Shown: one piece after another, positions 48,688 to 56,597 of the stretch | Position numbering within the stretch: position 1 is the stretch's first letter | Layout of the letters: every line of letters starts with the position of its first letter | Source: Acidovorax sp. Leaf78 | Lineage (GTDB): Bacteria; Pseudomonadota; Gammaproteobacteria; Burkholderiales; Burkholderiaceae_C | Assembly (NCBI RefSeq): GCF_001422735.1 | Contig: NZ_LMLZ01000009.1 | Span: forward strand, 1 to 56,597 | Direction of reading: 5' to 3' | Length of the DNA stretch: 56,597 bases | Translations under genes and position numbers: made by a program | The notes under the pieces: model-generated | Seen by the model: only the letters and a program-made list of their open reading frames with translations | Database searches by the model: none | What the model was told of the DNA's origin: nothing

Positions 48688-51600
48688 ATGACCGACCGCC
48701 CCCTGTTCGCCAAAGTCCTGGTTGCCAACCGCGGCGAGATCGCACTGCGCACCGTGCGCGCCCTGCATGACTTGGGGCTGCCCAGCGTGGCCGTGTTTGC
48801 CGACGACGACGCCGCCAGCCCCCATGTGCACGCGGCCAGCGCTGCAGTCGCGCTGGGCGCCACCGGCCCCGCGGCGTATCTGGACGGTGCGCGCCTGATC
48901 GCCATTGCCAAGGCGCAGGGCTGCGATGCCGTGCACCCCGGCTACGGCTTCTTGAGCGAGCGCGCCGACTTCGCCCGCGCGTGCGCCGACGCCGGGCTGC
49001 GCTTCATCGGCCCCACGCCCGCGCAGCTGGCGCTGTTCGGCGACAAGGCGCAGGCCCGTGCGCTGGCGCAGCAGCAGGGCGTGCCGCTCATGCCCGGCAC
49101 GCAGGCGGCGGTGGCGCTGGGCGAGGCGCAAGCCTTCTTCTCGCAGCACGCCTGCGCAGGCATCGTCATCAAGGCCATCGGCGGCGGCGGCGGGCGCGGC
49201 ATGCGCGCGGTAGTGTCGGCCGACGACCTGCCCGCCGCCTACGCGCGCTGCCGCAGCGAGGCACAGGCCGCCTTCGGGGTGGACGGCGTGTACGTGGAGC
49301 GGCTGATGGGCAACGCCCGCCATATCGAGGTGCAGGTGCTGGGCGACGGGCGCGAGGTGATCGCGCTGGGCGAGCGCGAGTGCACGCTGCAGCGGCGCTT
49401 TCAGAAGGTGGTGGAGATCGCGCCCAGCCCTTCTCTGCCCGCAGCGCTGCGTGAGCGCATCACCACCGCTGCCTTGTCGATGGCGCGGGCCGTGGCCTAC
49501 GAAGGCCTGGGCACCTTCGAGTTCCTGGTGGACCTGGCGTCCAGCGAACTGCCTTTCGTGTTCATCGAATGCAACCCGCGCCTGCAGGTGGAGCACACCA
49601 TCACCGAAGAAGTCACCGGCGTGGACCTGGTGCAGGCCCAGATCGCGCTGGCCGCGGGCCGAACGCTGAAGGACATTGGCCTGAACCCCGCCGCGCCGCC
49701 GCCCGTCCAGGGTTTTGCGGTGCAGTGGCGCATCAACGCCGAGACGCTGGATGCCCAGGGCGGCGCCACGCCCGGCAGCGGCACGTTGAAGCGCTTCGAC
49801 CTGCCCACGGGCCCCGGCGTGCGCGTGGACACCCACGGCGCAGCGGGCGCCGCGCCGTCACCGCACTACGACACGCTGCTGGCCAAGCTCATCGTGCACA
49901 CGCGCAGCCCGCACTTTGCCGATGCGCTGCGCCGCTCGCAGCGCGCGCTGGCCGAGTGCCGCATCGAGGGCGTGGCCACCAACCTGGCGCTGCTGCAGGC
50001 CCTGGCCGCGCGGCCCGAGATGGAGAGCCAGCAGGTGCACACGCGCTGGCTCGAATCGGTGCTGCCTGCATTGCTGGATGCTACTAAAAACATAGCTGTT
50101 AGCGCTCGTCCAACAAGCGGTAGCGGCCTGAAAGACACTCAAAACACTGCGTCCGCTCTCGCCCCCACGCTCGCACCGCCAGGCGCGGTGCTGGCTCCCA
50201 TGCCTGCACGCTTGGTGCAGCTCAGCGTGGCCCAGGGCGACGTGGTCGCCGCAGGTGCCGAGCTGGCCGTGCTCGAGGCCATGAAGATGGAGCACGTGCT
50301 GCTGGCCCCGCATGCAGGCCGCGTGGGTGCGCTGCTGGCCGTGGCGGGCGGCTACCTGGCGCAGGGGCAGCCGCTGCTGGTGCTGGAGGCCGTCGCAGAT
50401 GCGGCGGCTGTGCAAGCGCCGGGCAGCGCCGCGCTCGACCCCGACCACATCCGCGCCGACCTGCAGCGCGTGATCGACCGCCATGCCTTCACGCTCGACG
50501 CCGCGCGCCCCGAGGCGATGGACAAGCGCCACGCCCAAGGCGGCCGCTCCGCGCGCGAGAACATCGCCGACCTGTGCGACGACGGCAGCTTCATCGAATA
50601 CGGGGCGCTGGCCATCGCCGCGCAGACGCGCCGCCGCAGCCTTGAGGATCTGATCGCCAACACGCCGGCCGACGGCATGGTCACCGGCATCGGCGGCATC
50701 AACGGCGCACTCTTCGGGCCCGAGAAATCCCGCGCCGTCGTCATGTCGTACGACGCCACCGTGCTGGCCGGCACCCAGGGTGCGCGCAACCACGCCAAGA
50801 CCGACCGCATGCTGGGCATCGCCCTCGCGCAGAAGCTCCCGGTGGTGCTGTGGGCCGAAGGCGGCGGTGGCCGCCCGGGCGATACCGACATGCCCATCGT
50901 GGCAGGCCTGCACGTGCACACGTTCGCCAGCTACGCCGCACTGTCGGGCCAGGTGCCGGTGATCGGCATCGCGGCGGGGCGCTGTTTTGCGGGCAATGCG
51001 GCGCTGCTGGGCTGCAGCGACGTGATCATCGCCACGCGCGGCAGCAACATCGGCATGGGCGGCCCGGCCATGATCGAAGGCGGCGGCCTGGGCGTCTTCA
51101 AGCCCGAGCAGATCGGCCCGAGCCGCGTGCAGCATGCCAATGGCGTGATCGACGTCCTGGTGGAGGACGAAGCCGGGGCGGTGCAGGCTGCGCGCCACTA
51201 CCTGTCGTTCTTCCAGGGCCGCACGCCGCAATGGTCCGCACCCGACCAGCGCCTGCTGCGCGCCGTGGTGCCCGAGAACCGCCTTCGCGTGTACGACACC
51301 CGCACGGCGATGGCGGGCCTGGTGGACGAGGGCAGCCTGCTGCCGCTGCGCACCGGCTTTGGCGCCGGCATCCACACCGCGCTGGCGCGCATCGAAGGCC
51401 GCCCCGTGGGCATCCTGGCCAACAACCCGCTGCACCTGGGCGGCGCCATTGATGCCGACGCGGCCGACAAGGGCGCGCGCTTCATGCAGCTGTGCAATGC
51501 GCATGGCCTGCCCATCGTCAGCCTGGTCGACACGCCCGGCTTCATGGTCGGCCCCGAGGTCGAAGCCACGGCCCAGGTGCGCCACGTGAGCCGCCTGTTC

Positions 51601-51993
51601 GTCACCGCCGCCAGCCTGCGCGTGCCCACCTTCAGCGTGGTGCTGCGCAAGGGCTACGGCCTGGGCGCCATGGGGATGACGGCGGGGGGCTTTCATGCGC
51701 CCGTGTTCACGGTGGCCTGGCCCACGGGCGAGTTCGGCGCCATGGGCCTCGAAGGCGCGGTGCGCCTGGGCTTTCGCAAGGAGCTGGAGGCCCTGCCCGA
51801 AGGCGCCGAGCGCGACGCGCTGTTCGCCAAGCTGCTGGCCAAGTCGTACGCCAACGGCGAGGCGCTGCACATGGCGGCCACGCTGGAGATCGATGCGGTG
51901 ATCGACCCGGCCGACACCCGGGCGTGGCTGGCGCGCGGGCTGGCGTCGGCGCAGGTGGGGCCGCTGGGGCACCGGTTCGTCGATACCTGGTGA
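48688..51993 (+). CDS. Single-chain biotin-dependent acyl-CoA carboxylase
   Basis: A 1101-residue fusion of all three functions. Biotin carboxylase (about 1-460): VLVANRGEIALRTVRALHDL, the ATP-grasp loop KAIGGGGGRGMRAV and FIECNPRLQVEHTITEEVTG. Biotin carrier (about 495-570) with biotinyl-Lys533 in EAMKMEH. Carboxyltransferase (about 590-1101), propionyl-CoA carboxylase beta-like, with ARENIADLCDDGSFIEYG and RGSNIGMGGPAMIEGGGLG. The linker between the first two domains (residues about 465-484) comes from a stem-loop repeat copy. It would carboxylate acetyl-, propionyl- or another acyl-CoA; the substrate cannot be told from sequence. Separate-subunit ACC genes are not in the window. Confidence 0.9.
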   Translation: MTDRPLFAKVLVANRGEIALRTVRALHDLGLPSVAVFADDDAASPHVHAASAAVALGATGPAAYLDGARLIAIAKAQGCDAVHPGYGFLSERADFARACADAGLRFIGPTPAQLALFGDKAQARALAQQQGVPLMPGTQAAVALGEAQAFFSQHACAGIVIKAIGGGGGRGMRAVVSADDLPAAYARCRSEAQAAFGVDGVYVERLMGNARHIEVQVLGDGREVIALGERECTLQRRFQKVVEIAPSPSLPAALRERITTAALSMARAVAYEGLGTFEFLVDLASSELPFVFIECNPRLQVEHTITEEVTGVDLVQAQIALAAGRTLKDIGLNPAAPPPVQGFAVQWRINAETLDAQGGATPGSGTLKRFDLPTGPGVRVDTHGAAGAAPSPHYDTLLAKLIVHTRSPHFADALRRSQRALAECRIEGVATNLALLQALAARPEMESQQVHTRWLESVLPALLDATKNIAVSARPTSGSGLKDTQNTASALAPTLAPPGAVLAPMPARLVQLSVAQGDVVAAGAELAVLEAMKMEHVLLAPHAGRVGALLAVAGGYLAQGQPLLVLEAVADAAAVQAPGSAALDPDHIRADLQRVIDRHAFTLDAARPEAMDKRHAQGGRSARENIADLCDDGSFIEYGALAIAAQTRRRSLEDLIANTPADGMVTGIGGINGALFGPEKSRAVVMSYDATVLAGTQGARNHAKTDRMLGIALAQKLPVVLWAEGGGGRPGDTDMPIVAGLHVHTFASYAALSGQVPVIGIAAGRCFAGNAALLGCSDVIIATRGSNIGMGGPAMIEGGGLGVFKPEQIGPSRVQHANGVIDVLVEDEAGAVQAARHYLSFFQGRTPQWSAPDQRLLRAVVPENRLRVYDTRTAMAGLVDEGSLLPLRTGFGAGIHTALARIEGRPVGILANNPLHLGGAIDADAADKGARFMQLCNAHGLPIVSLVDTPGFMVGPEVEATAQVRHVSRLFVTAASLRVPTFSVVLRKGYGLGAMGMTAGGFHAPVFTVAWPTGEFGAMGLEGAVRLGFRKELEALPEGAERDALFAKLLAKSYANGEALHMAATLEIDAVIDPADTRAWLARGLASAQVGPLGHRFVDTW
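50080..50135 (+). repeat. Stem-loop repeat, copy 4 (inside the carboxylase gene)
   Basis: ATGCTACTAAAAACATAGCT followed by GTTAGCGCTCGTCCAACAAGC and GGTAGCGGCC. It is closely aligned with the intergenic copy at 39083. It is translated in frame as LDATKNIAVSARPTSGSGL, forming the linker between biotin carboxylase and biotin carrier domains. Confidence 0.85.
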
Positions 51994-52017
51994 GCCGGCG
52001 TTGGCGTTGGCGTTGGT

Positions 52018-52629
52018 CTAGCGCTGCATCAGCGCCAGCTTCCCTCCCAGTCCCACGAAGGCCGCGGCAAAGCCGCGCCGCAGCCACACCAGCACGCTAG
52101 GGCGCTCCAGGACCTGTTTGCGAAACCGTGCCGCAAAGACGCCGTAGGCCAGGAACACCACGAACGTCATCGCCATGAACACCAGCGACAACTGCGCCAT
52201 GCGTGCCGCGGGCTGCGCTTCGCCCGGCGCGATGAACTGCGGCAGGAACGTGAGGAAGAACAGCGACAGCTTGGGATTGAGGAGGTTGACCAGCATGGCC
52301 TCTGCGATGCGTGCGCCGGTGGAGCGTGCGGGCGCGTCGGTGCGCACCTGCAGTGCAGCGGGCGAGCGCCAGGTGGCCCAGCCCATGTACAGCAGGTATG
52401 CCACGCCCACGTAGCGCAGAACGTCGAAGGCGGTGGCGCTGGCATGGAGCAGCGCGGCCAGCCCGGTGACGGCCGCCAACAGGTGCGGCACGATGCCCAG
52501 CGTGCAGCCCAGGGCCGTGACAGCGGCCGCCCGTGCGCCGCCCGAGAGCCCGGCTGCCACGGTCAACAGTGCGCCCGGCCCCGGCGAGACGACGACGATG
52601 AGTGAGGTGATGAGGAATTCGATGCCCAT
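52018..52629 (-). CDS. LysE/RhtB-family amino acid exporter
   Basis: A 203-residue inner-membrane protein with about six hydrophobic segments. The N-terminus FLITSLIVVVSPGPGALLTV is the conserved start of the family (PGP motif), and NLLNPKLSLFFLTFLPQF is the second signature. Such proteins export amino acids or related compounds. It lies downstream of an AraC-family gene in the same direction and is convergent with the carboxylase gene. Confidence 0.9.
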   Translation of the reverse strand: MGIEFLITSLIVVVSPGPGALLTVAAGLSGGARAAAVTALGCTLGIVPHLLAAVTGLAALLHASATAFDVLRYVGVAYLLYMGWATWRSPAALQVRTDAPARSTGARIAEAMLVNLLNPKLSLFFLTFLPQFIAPGEAQPAARMAQLSLVFMAMTFVVFLAYGVFAARFRKQVLERPSVLVWLRRGFAAAFVGLGGKLALMQR

Positions 52630-52736
52630 GGCGCTGGAGCCGCGTCGTAGCGGCATGAGGTGGAGATGGCCGCAGCATCGACCCACCACCGGCCTGCCGT
52701 CTTGAACAAAATTGCAGGCGGGCTCTCGCCCCGCCA

Positions 52737-53546
52737 TCAGCCGTGGGCGCGCAAATAGGCGTGCGGTGTGGCGCCGAAGCTGCGCGCGAACAGGCGTGTC
52801 AGGTGGCTCTGGTCGGCAAAGCCGCTGGCGGCGGCGACTTCGGCCAGCGGCATCCGCGCCGCCATCAGTCGCCGCGCGTGGTGCAGCCTGCGCTGCACCA
52901 GGTAGGCATGCGGGGTCAGGCCCGTCGCCTGCGCGAACTGGCGCACCAGCTGGTATCGGCTCAAGCCGGCTTCGTGGGCCAGCTGCGCCAGGCTCCAGGC
53001 GGTCGTGGGGTCGTCGTCCATCATGGCGCGGGCGGTTGCAATGCGCGCAGCGGCATGCCGGCCGGGGCCCGGCAAGCGCAGCAGGCACGCCAGGATCTGC
53101 AACAGGCATTCCTCCACCCGCAGCGGTGCGGCCGCGTGGGCCGGGTGCGCAGTGGCCGCGGTGAACAGCGCGTGGACCTGCGCCGCGAGCCGTGCGTCGC
53201 GCAGGTTGGGCGCATGGAACTCGAAGCTGGCGCCGGGCAGGCCCGGGCGCACCTCGGCCGCCAGGTCCGCCACCAAGGCCGGTTCCAGGTACAGCATGCG
53301 CCATGCGCGACCGCCGTCGTCCAGCGGCTTGCCATCGTGGACCTCGCCGGGATTGACCGTGATGGTGTCGCCCGGAAGCGACTCCACCGTGCCCCGGCCG
53401 CTGAAGGATTTCTGCGCGCCCCGGTCGATCACGCCCAGGCCGAACTGCAGGTGCATGTGCCTGCCGAACGCGAACTGCGAATCGGCCCGCATCGCATCGA
53501 TGCCGGGCACGGCGGTCGGCAGGAACTGGAAGGGTTTGGACGGCAT
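52737..53546 (-). CDS. AraC-family regulator
   Basis: A 269-residue regulator starting at ATG 53546. The N-terminal cupin-like domain includes PGDTITVNPGEVHDG. Two HTH motifs follow: TTAWSLAQLAHEAGLSRYQL and PLAEVAAASGFADQSHLTRL, ending in FARSFGATPHAYLRAHG. This type often controls a neighbouring LysE-family exporter; the lysE gene starts 107 bp downstream in the same direction, supporting that link. Confidence 0.9.
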   Translation of the reverse strand: MPSKPFQFLPTAVPGIDAMRADSQFAFGRHMHLQFGLGVIDRGAQKSFSGRGTVESLPGDTITVNPGEVHDGKPLDDGGRAWRMLYLEPALVADLAAEVRPGLPGASFEFHAPNLRDARLAAQVHALFTAATAHPAHAAAPLRVEECLLQILACLLRLPGPGRHAAARIATARAMMDDDPTTAWSLAQLAHEAGLSRYQLVRQFAQATGLTPHAYLVQRRLHHARRLMAARMPLAEVAAASGFADQSHLTRLFARSFGATPHAYLRAHG

Positions 53547-53635
53547 GGCGCACGGGCTCCGGGTGGCGCGGGGCCATGATAAGCTGGCCCGATCACCTTG
53601 TTTCATGCCCCCAGTTTCACACGTGGAGACTCCCC

Positions 53636-54775
53636 ATGCCCGGCCTTTTGCCCGATATCGATCCCGATGGTTTGCTTGAGTTTTCGGTGGTCTACACCGA
53701 CCGCGCGCTCAACCACATGTCCAAGCGCTTCACCGGCGTGGTGCAGGACATTCTGGGCACGCTGAAAGAGGTCTACCACGCCCACACGGCCGTGCTGGTG
53801 CCCGGCAGCGGCACCTTCGGCATGGAGGCCGTGGCCCGCCAGTTCGCCAACCGCGAGAAAGTGCTCATCGTGCGCAACGGCTGGTTCAGCTACCGCTGGA
53901 CGCAGATCTTCGACGCCGACCAGGGCCTGGGCGGCGGCTCGGTGGTGTGCAAGGCACGCCCGCAGGGCAGCGGCCCGCAGGCCCCCTGGGCGCCATGCCC
54001 GGCCGAAGAAGTCGCAGCCACCATCCGCGCCGAAAAACCCAAGGTGGTGTTCGCCCCCCATGTGGAGACGGCCAGCGGCATCATCCTGTCCGACGACTAC
54101 CTCCGCACCGTGACGGCTGCGGCCCACGATGTGGGTGCACTGTTCGTGCTGGACTGCGTGGCGTCCGGCGCCATGTGGGTGGACATGCAGGCCACGGGTG
54201 TGGACGTGCTCATCAGCGCGCCGCAAAAGGGCTGGAGCGGCTCGCCCTGCTGCGCCATGGTGATGCTGGGTGAACGCGCGCGCCAGGCCATCGACGGCAC
54301 CACGAGCAGCAGCTTTTCGTGCGACCTCAAGAAGTGGATGCAGATCGCCGAAGGCTATGAAAAGGGCCAGCACGCGTACCACACCACCATGCCCACCGAC
54401 GCCCTGGTGCGCCTGTCCGAAGTGATGGCCGAGACGCGCGCTTATGGCTTCGCCAAGGTGCGCGACGAGCAGATCGAGCTGGGCGCCAAGGTGCGCGCGC
54501 TGCTCGAATCGCGCGGCTTCCCCAGCGTGGCGGCCGATGGCTTCAAGGCGCCCGGCGTGGTCGTGAGCTACACCACCGACCCCGGCATCCAGAACGGCAA
54601 GAAGTTCATGGAAGTGGGCCTGCAGACCGCTGCCGGCGTGCCGCTGCAGTGCGACGAGGGGCCAGACTTCAAGACCTTCCGCGTCGGCCTGTTTGGCCTT
54701 GAGAAGTGGCACAACGTGGACCGCACCGTGGGCCACTTGTCGAAGGCGCTGGACCAGATTGCAGCCGCGCCCTGA
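53636..54775 (+). CDS. Class V aminotransferase, alanine-glyoxylate / serine-pyruvate type
   Basis: A 379-residue PLP enzyme of fold type I. The N-terminal part contains VLVPGSGTFGMEAVARQFAN, the phosphate-binding region; the Asp that contacts the pyridine nitrogen is in FVLDCVASGAMWVDMQATGV, and the Schiff-base Lys is in LISAPQKGWSGSPCCAM. This pattern places it with alanine-glyoxylate, serine-pyruvate and phosphonate aminotransferases. The exact substrate is open. It is divergent from the AraC-family gene, with a 90-bp gap. Confidence 0.88.
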   Translation: MPGLLPDIDPDGLLEFSVVYTDRALNHMSKRFTGVVQDILGTLKEVYHAHTAVLVPGSGTFGMEAVARQFANREKVLIVRNGWFSYRWTQIFDADQGLGGGSVVCKARPQGSGPQAPWAPCPAEEVAATIRAEKPKVVFAPHVETASGIILSDDYLRTVTAAAHDVGALFVLDCVASGAMWVDMQATGVDVLISAPQKGWSGSPCCAMVMLGERARQAIDGTTSSSFSCDLKKWMQIAEGYEKGQHAYHTTMPTDALVRLSEVMAETRAYGFAKVRDEQIELGAKVRALLESRGFPSVAADGFKAPGVVVSYTTDPGIQNGKKFMEVGLQTAAGVPLQCDEGPDFKTFRVGLFGLEKWHNVDRTVGHLSKALDQIAAAP

Positions 54776-54829
54776 CCTGCGTTGTGGCGTGGCGCAGGGC
54801 GTCGTTGTGCCCGCGCGCGCCTTGTTGGC

Positions 54830-56152
54830 ATGAACAGCAGTCCGACAACACCTCCTCCCTCCGACGCCATCGAAGACCCGGTGCGCGCCCTGCGGCGCGC
54901 TAAGCGGCAGGCGCTGGGCTTGCTGCTGCTGGTCACCGCGGTGTTCGTCGCCACCAGCGTGGTCGAGCGCGGCCTGTGGCTCAGTTGCGTGAAGGCCATG
55001 GCCGAGGCCGCGATGGTGGGTGCGCTGGCGGACTGGTTTGCGGTGGTGGCGCTGTTCCGGCGCCCGCTGGGTTTGCCCATTCCGCACACCGCGGTCATTG
55101 CGCGCAACCAGGCGCGCATCGGCCGCAACCTGGCCACGTTTGTGCGCGACAAATTTCTGGATGTGCCCTCGCTGGTCGCGCTGATCCGCCGGCACGATCC
55201 TGCCGAGCGGCTGGCGCAGTGGCTCACGGCGCCGGGCAACGCCGCGCTGCTGGGCCAGCAGGCCACGCGCTTGTTGTCGGCTGCGCTCGACACCGTGCAG
55301 GACGCGCAGGTGGAGCGCTTCATCCAGAAAGCTGCGCGCTCGCTCATCGGCCAGATCGACCTGTCGGGCGCACTGGCCACGGTGCTCGACACGCTGACGC
55401 ACAACGGCCGCCACCAGGCGCTGCTGGACGATGTGCTGGGCAAGCTCACCGAGTTGCTGCAGAACGAGCAGACGCGCACCTGGGTGGCGCAGACCATCGT
55501 GGCCTGGCTCAAGAAGGAGCACCCGCGTACCGAGAAGCTGCTGCCCAGCGACTGGCTGGGCGACAAGGGGTCGTCGCTGCTGGCCCGCGCGCTCGAAAGC
55601 CTGATGGCCGAGGTGGCTGCCAACCCCCAGCATGTGCTGCGCGCACAGTTCGACACGGCGGTGGCGCGTTTTGTGGAGCGTCTGCGCACCGACCCGGAGT
55701 GGGCCCGCAAGGGCGAAGAGATTCGGGCGTATCTGCAGAACGATGGTGCGGTGGGGGCCTATGTGCAGACGCTGTGGCAGGACGTGCGGGGGGCGCTGCG
55801 GCGTGACTTGGCGGACGAGCAGTCGGCCGTGGCGCGGCAGGTGCGGGCGTTGGGTCAGTGGCTGGGGGAGTCGCTGGCGGGGGATGCGGCGCTGCGGCAG
55901 TCACTCAATGCGCGGTTGGAGCAGTGGGTGCAGGGGCTTGCGCCGGATGTGTCGCAGTTTGTGGCGCAGCATATTGAGGACACGGTGCGGCGTTGGGACA
56001 CTGAGGAGATGACGCAGTTGATCGAGCTGAATATTGGCAAGGACTTGCAGTACATCCGGATCAACGGGACTGTGGTGGGGGGGCTGATTGGGCTGGTTTT
56101 GTTTGCGGTGTCGCATGCGGGGGAGATTTGGCGGGCGGTGGTGGGCGGGTAG
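54830..56152 (+). CDS. DUF445 family membrane protein
   Basis: A 440-residue protein with hydrophobic segments near the N-terminus (LGLLLLVTAVFVATSVVERG, then AMAEAAMVGALADWFAVVAL) and a C-terminal span (GTVVGGLIGLVLFAVSHAGE). The segments ALADWFAVVALFRRPLGLPI and PHTAVIARNQARIGRNLATF are the DUF445 signature. The long central part is helical and probably cytoplasmic. Function unknown. It follows the aminotransferase by 54 bp in the same direction. Confidence 0.9.
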   Translation: MNSSPTTPPPSDAIEDPVRALRRAKRQALGLLLLVTAVFVATSVVERGLWLSCVKAMAEAAMVGALADWFAVVALFRRPLGLPIPHTAVIARNQARIGRNLATFVRDKFLDVPSLVALIRRHDPAERLAQWLTAPGNAALLGQQATRLLSAALDTVQDAQVERFIQKAARSLIGQIDLSGALATVLDTLTHNGRHQALLDDVLGKLTELLQNEQTRTWVAQTIVAWLKKEHPRTEKLLPSDWLGDKGSSLLARALESLMAEVAANPQHVLRAQFDTAVARFVERLRTDPEWARKGEEIRAYLQNDGAVGAYVQTLWQDVRGALRRDLADEQSAVARQVRALGQWLGESLAGDAALRQSLNARLEQWVQGLAPDVSQFVAQHIEDTVRRWDTEEMTQLIELNIGKDLQYIRINGTVVGGLIGLVLFAVSHAGEIWRAVVGG

Positions 56153-56184
56153 TTCGGCGAGGGAGAGCAGCAACACCCCCACAA

Positions 56185-56396
56185 CCGTTCGGGCTGAGCT
56201 TGTCGAAGCCTGGTCGCTTCATCATCCATCCGTTCGCGCTGAGCCTGCCGAAGCTTGTACTTGTCGACACCCCCAAAACCGTTCGGGTTGAGCTTGTCGA
56301 AACCGGGGCGTTGCATCACTGGCCGTTCGGGTTGAGCGTGTCGACGCCTGTGCTCGTCGACACCCCCAGGCCGTTCGGGTTGAGCTTGTCGAAACC
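56185..56396 (+). repeat. Array of five 26-bp interspersed repeats
   Basis: Five copies of CCGTTCGGGTTGAGCTTGTC followed by GAAACC (with variants) start at 56185, 56230, 56279, 56323 and 56371. The spacing is 44-49 bp and spacers differ, although CTTGTCGACACCCCCA or CTCGTCGACACCCCCA precedes the third and fifth. Single copies of this motif are scattered in many proteobacterial genomes (from memory). It is not a CRISPR: repeats and spacers are irregular and no cas genes are seen. The whole 56153-56557 gap has no gene. Confidence 0.85.
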
Positions 56397-56557
56397 TGGG
56401 CGCTGCTCGCGGGCTCGCTGATGGGGGCGCATGCCTTTGTTGAGGGCGGGAGCCGGGGTGCGCGCCCGGCGGCGCGGTAACTTTCTCTTGCGTCGCCAAG
56501 AGGGTGTAGAAGAAATAAATTATGATCCCATCGTGCCGATTCCACAGGAGCAATACG

Positions 56558-56597
56558 ATGGCAAAGACTGGCCGGCCCCCAGTGATATCTCCTGGGG
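56558..56597 (+). CDS. Start of an unidentified gene (partial)
   Basis: An ATG at 56558 with AGGAG 8 bp upstream opens a frame MAKTGRPPVISPG that runs off the window. The upstream 40 bp are AT-rich (AGAAATAAATTATGAT), consistent with a promoter. The basic GRPP motif is common at the start of small DNA-binding and mobile-element proteins, but no assignment is possible. Confidence 0.6.
   Translation, partial: MAKTGRPPVISPG

Noticed and set aside
56185..56396. CRISPR array
   Set aside because: Repeats vary, spacers are short and partly similar to each other, and no cas gene is visible; it fits a dispersed repeat family better.

Overview
The window comes from a GC-rich betaproteobacterium, most likely of the family Comamonadaceae (Acidovorax or a close relative). 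Evidence is the gene order tuf - tRNA-Trp - secE - nusG - rplKAJL - rpoBC, protein sequences typical of that family, the pilT/pilU and rsmI/yraN neighbourhoods, and several interspersed repeats that I associate with comamonad genomes (from memory, not searched).

Layout. 1-12.6 kb: end of tuf, tRNA-Trp, secE-nusG, four ribosomal protein genes with an L10-type leader, rpoB and rpoC, closed by a strong terminator. 12.6-18.4 kb: LemA-like protein, rsmB, a DUF4390 protein and an NtrY/NtrX-like two-component pair; then tRNA-Phe. 18.46-25.62 kb: a 7.1-kb element integrated into the 3' end of tRNA-Phe, bounded by identical 49-bp att copies. It holds a frameshifted DUF2971 gene, a tyrosine integrase with a DUF4224 partner, a phage-type HTH protein, a putative ssDNA-binding protein, a filamentous-phage gene II/X-type replication initiator, several very small translationally coupled genes and two HTH regulators. 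No Zot-like assembly ATPase or adsorption protein is visible. 25.57-26.83 kb: remnant of a second related element in tandem, with its own cargo gene and a truncated, deleted integrase. 26.8-28.4 kb: AT-richer DNA with one unrecognised membrane protein.

28.4-33.4 kb: an AraC-family regulator, frameshifted, divergent from an SDR dehydrogenase - flavin monooxygenase - dienelactone hydrolase/NTF2-like fusion operon. The order suggests alcohol to ketone to ester or lactone to hydroxyacid chemistry. 33.5-37.0 kb: tctA-tctB without tctC, a divergent MarR regulator and another SDR. 37.7-42 kb: YegD-like Hsp70, rsmI, yraN, a DiaA/GmhA-like SIS protein and a dual-BON lipoprotein, matching the E. coli yraL-yraP cluster without lpoA. 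42-47.2 kb: 3-hydroxyisobutyrate dehydrogenase-like gene between 83-bp direct repeats, then pilU, a cyclic-nucleotide-binding protein and pilT, divergent from yggS. 47.4-56.6 kb: threonine aldolase, a single-chain biotin-dependent carboxylase, a LysE exporter with AraC regulator, a class V aminotransferase, a DUF445 membrane protein, an array of 26-bp repeats and the first codons of another gene.

The parts most worth following up are the tandem tRNA-Phe elements, which put a single accessory gene between the att site and the integrase, and a stem-loop repeat family that sits inside three protein-coding genes.
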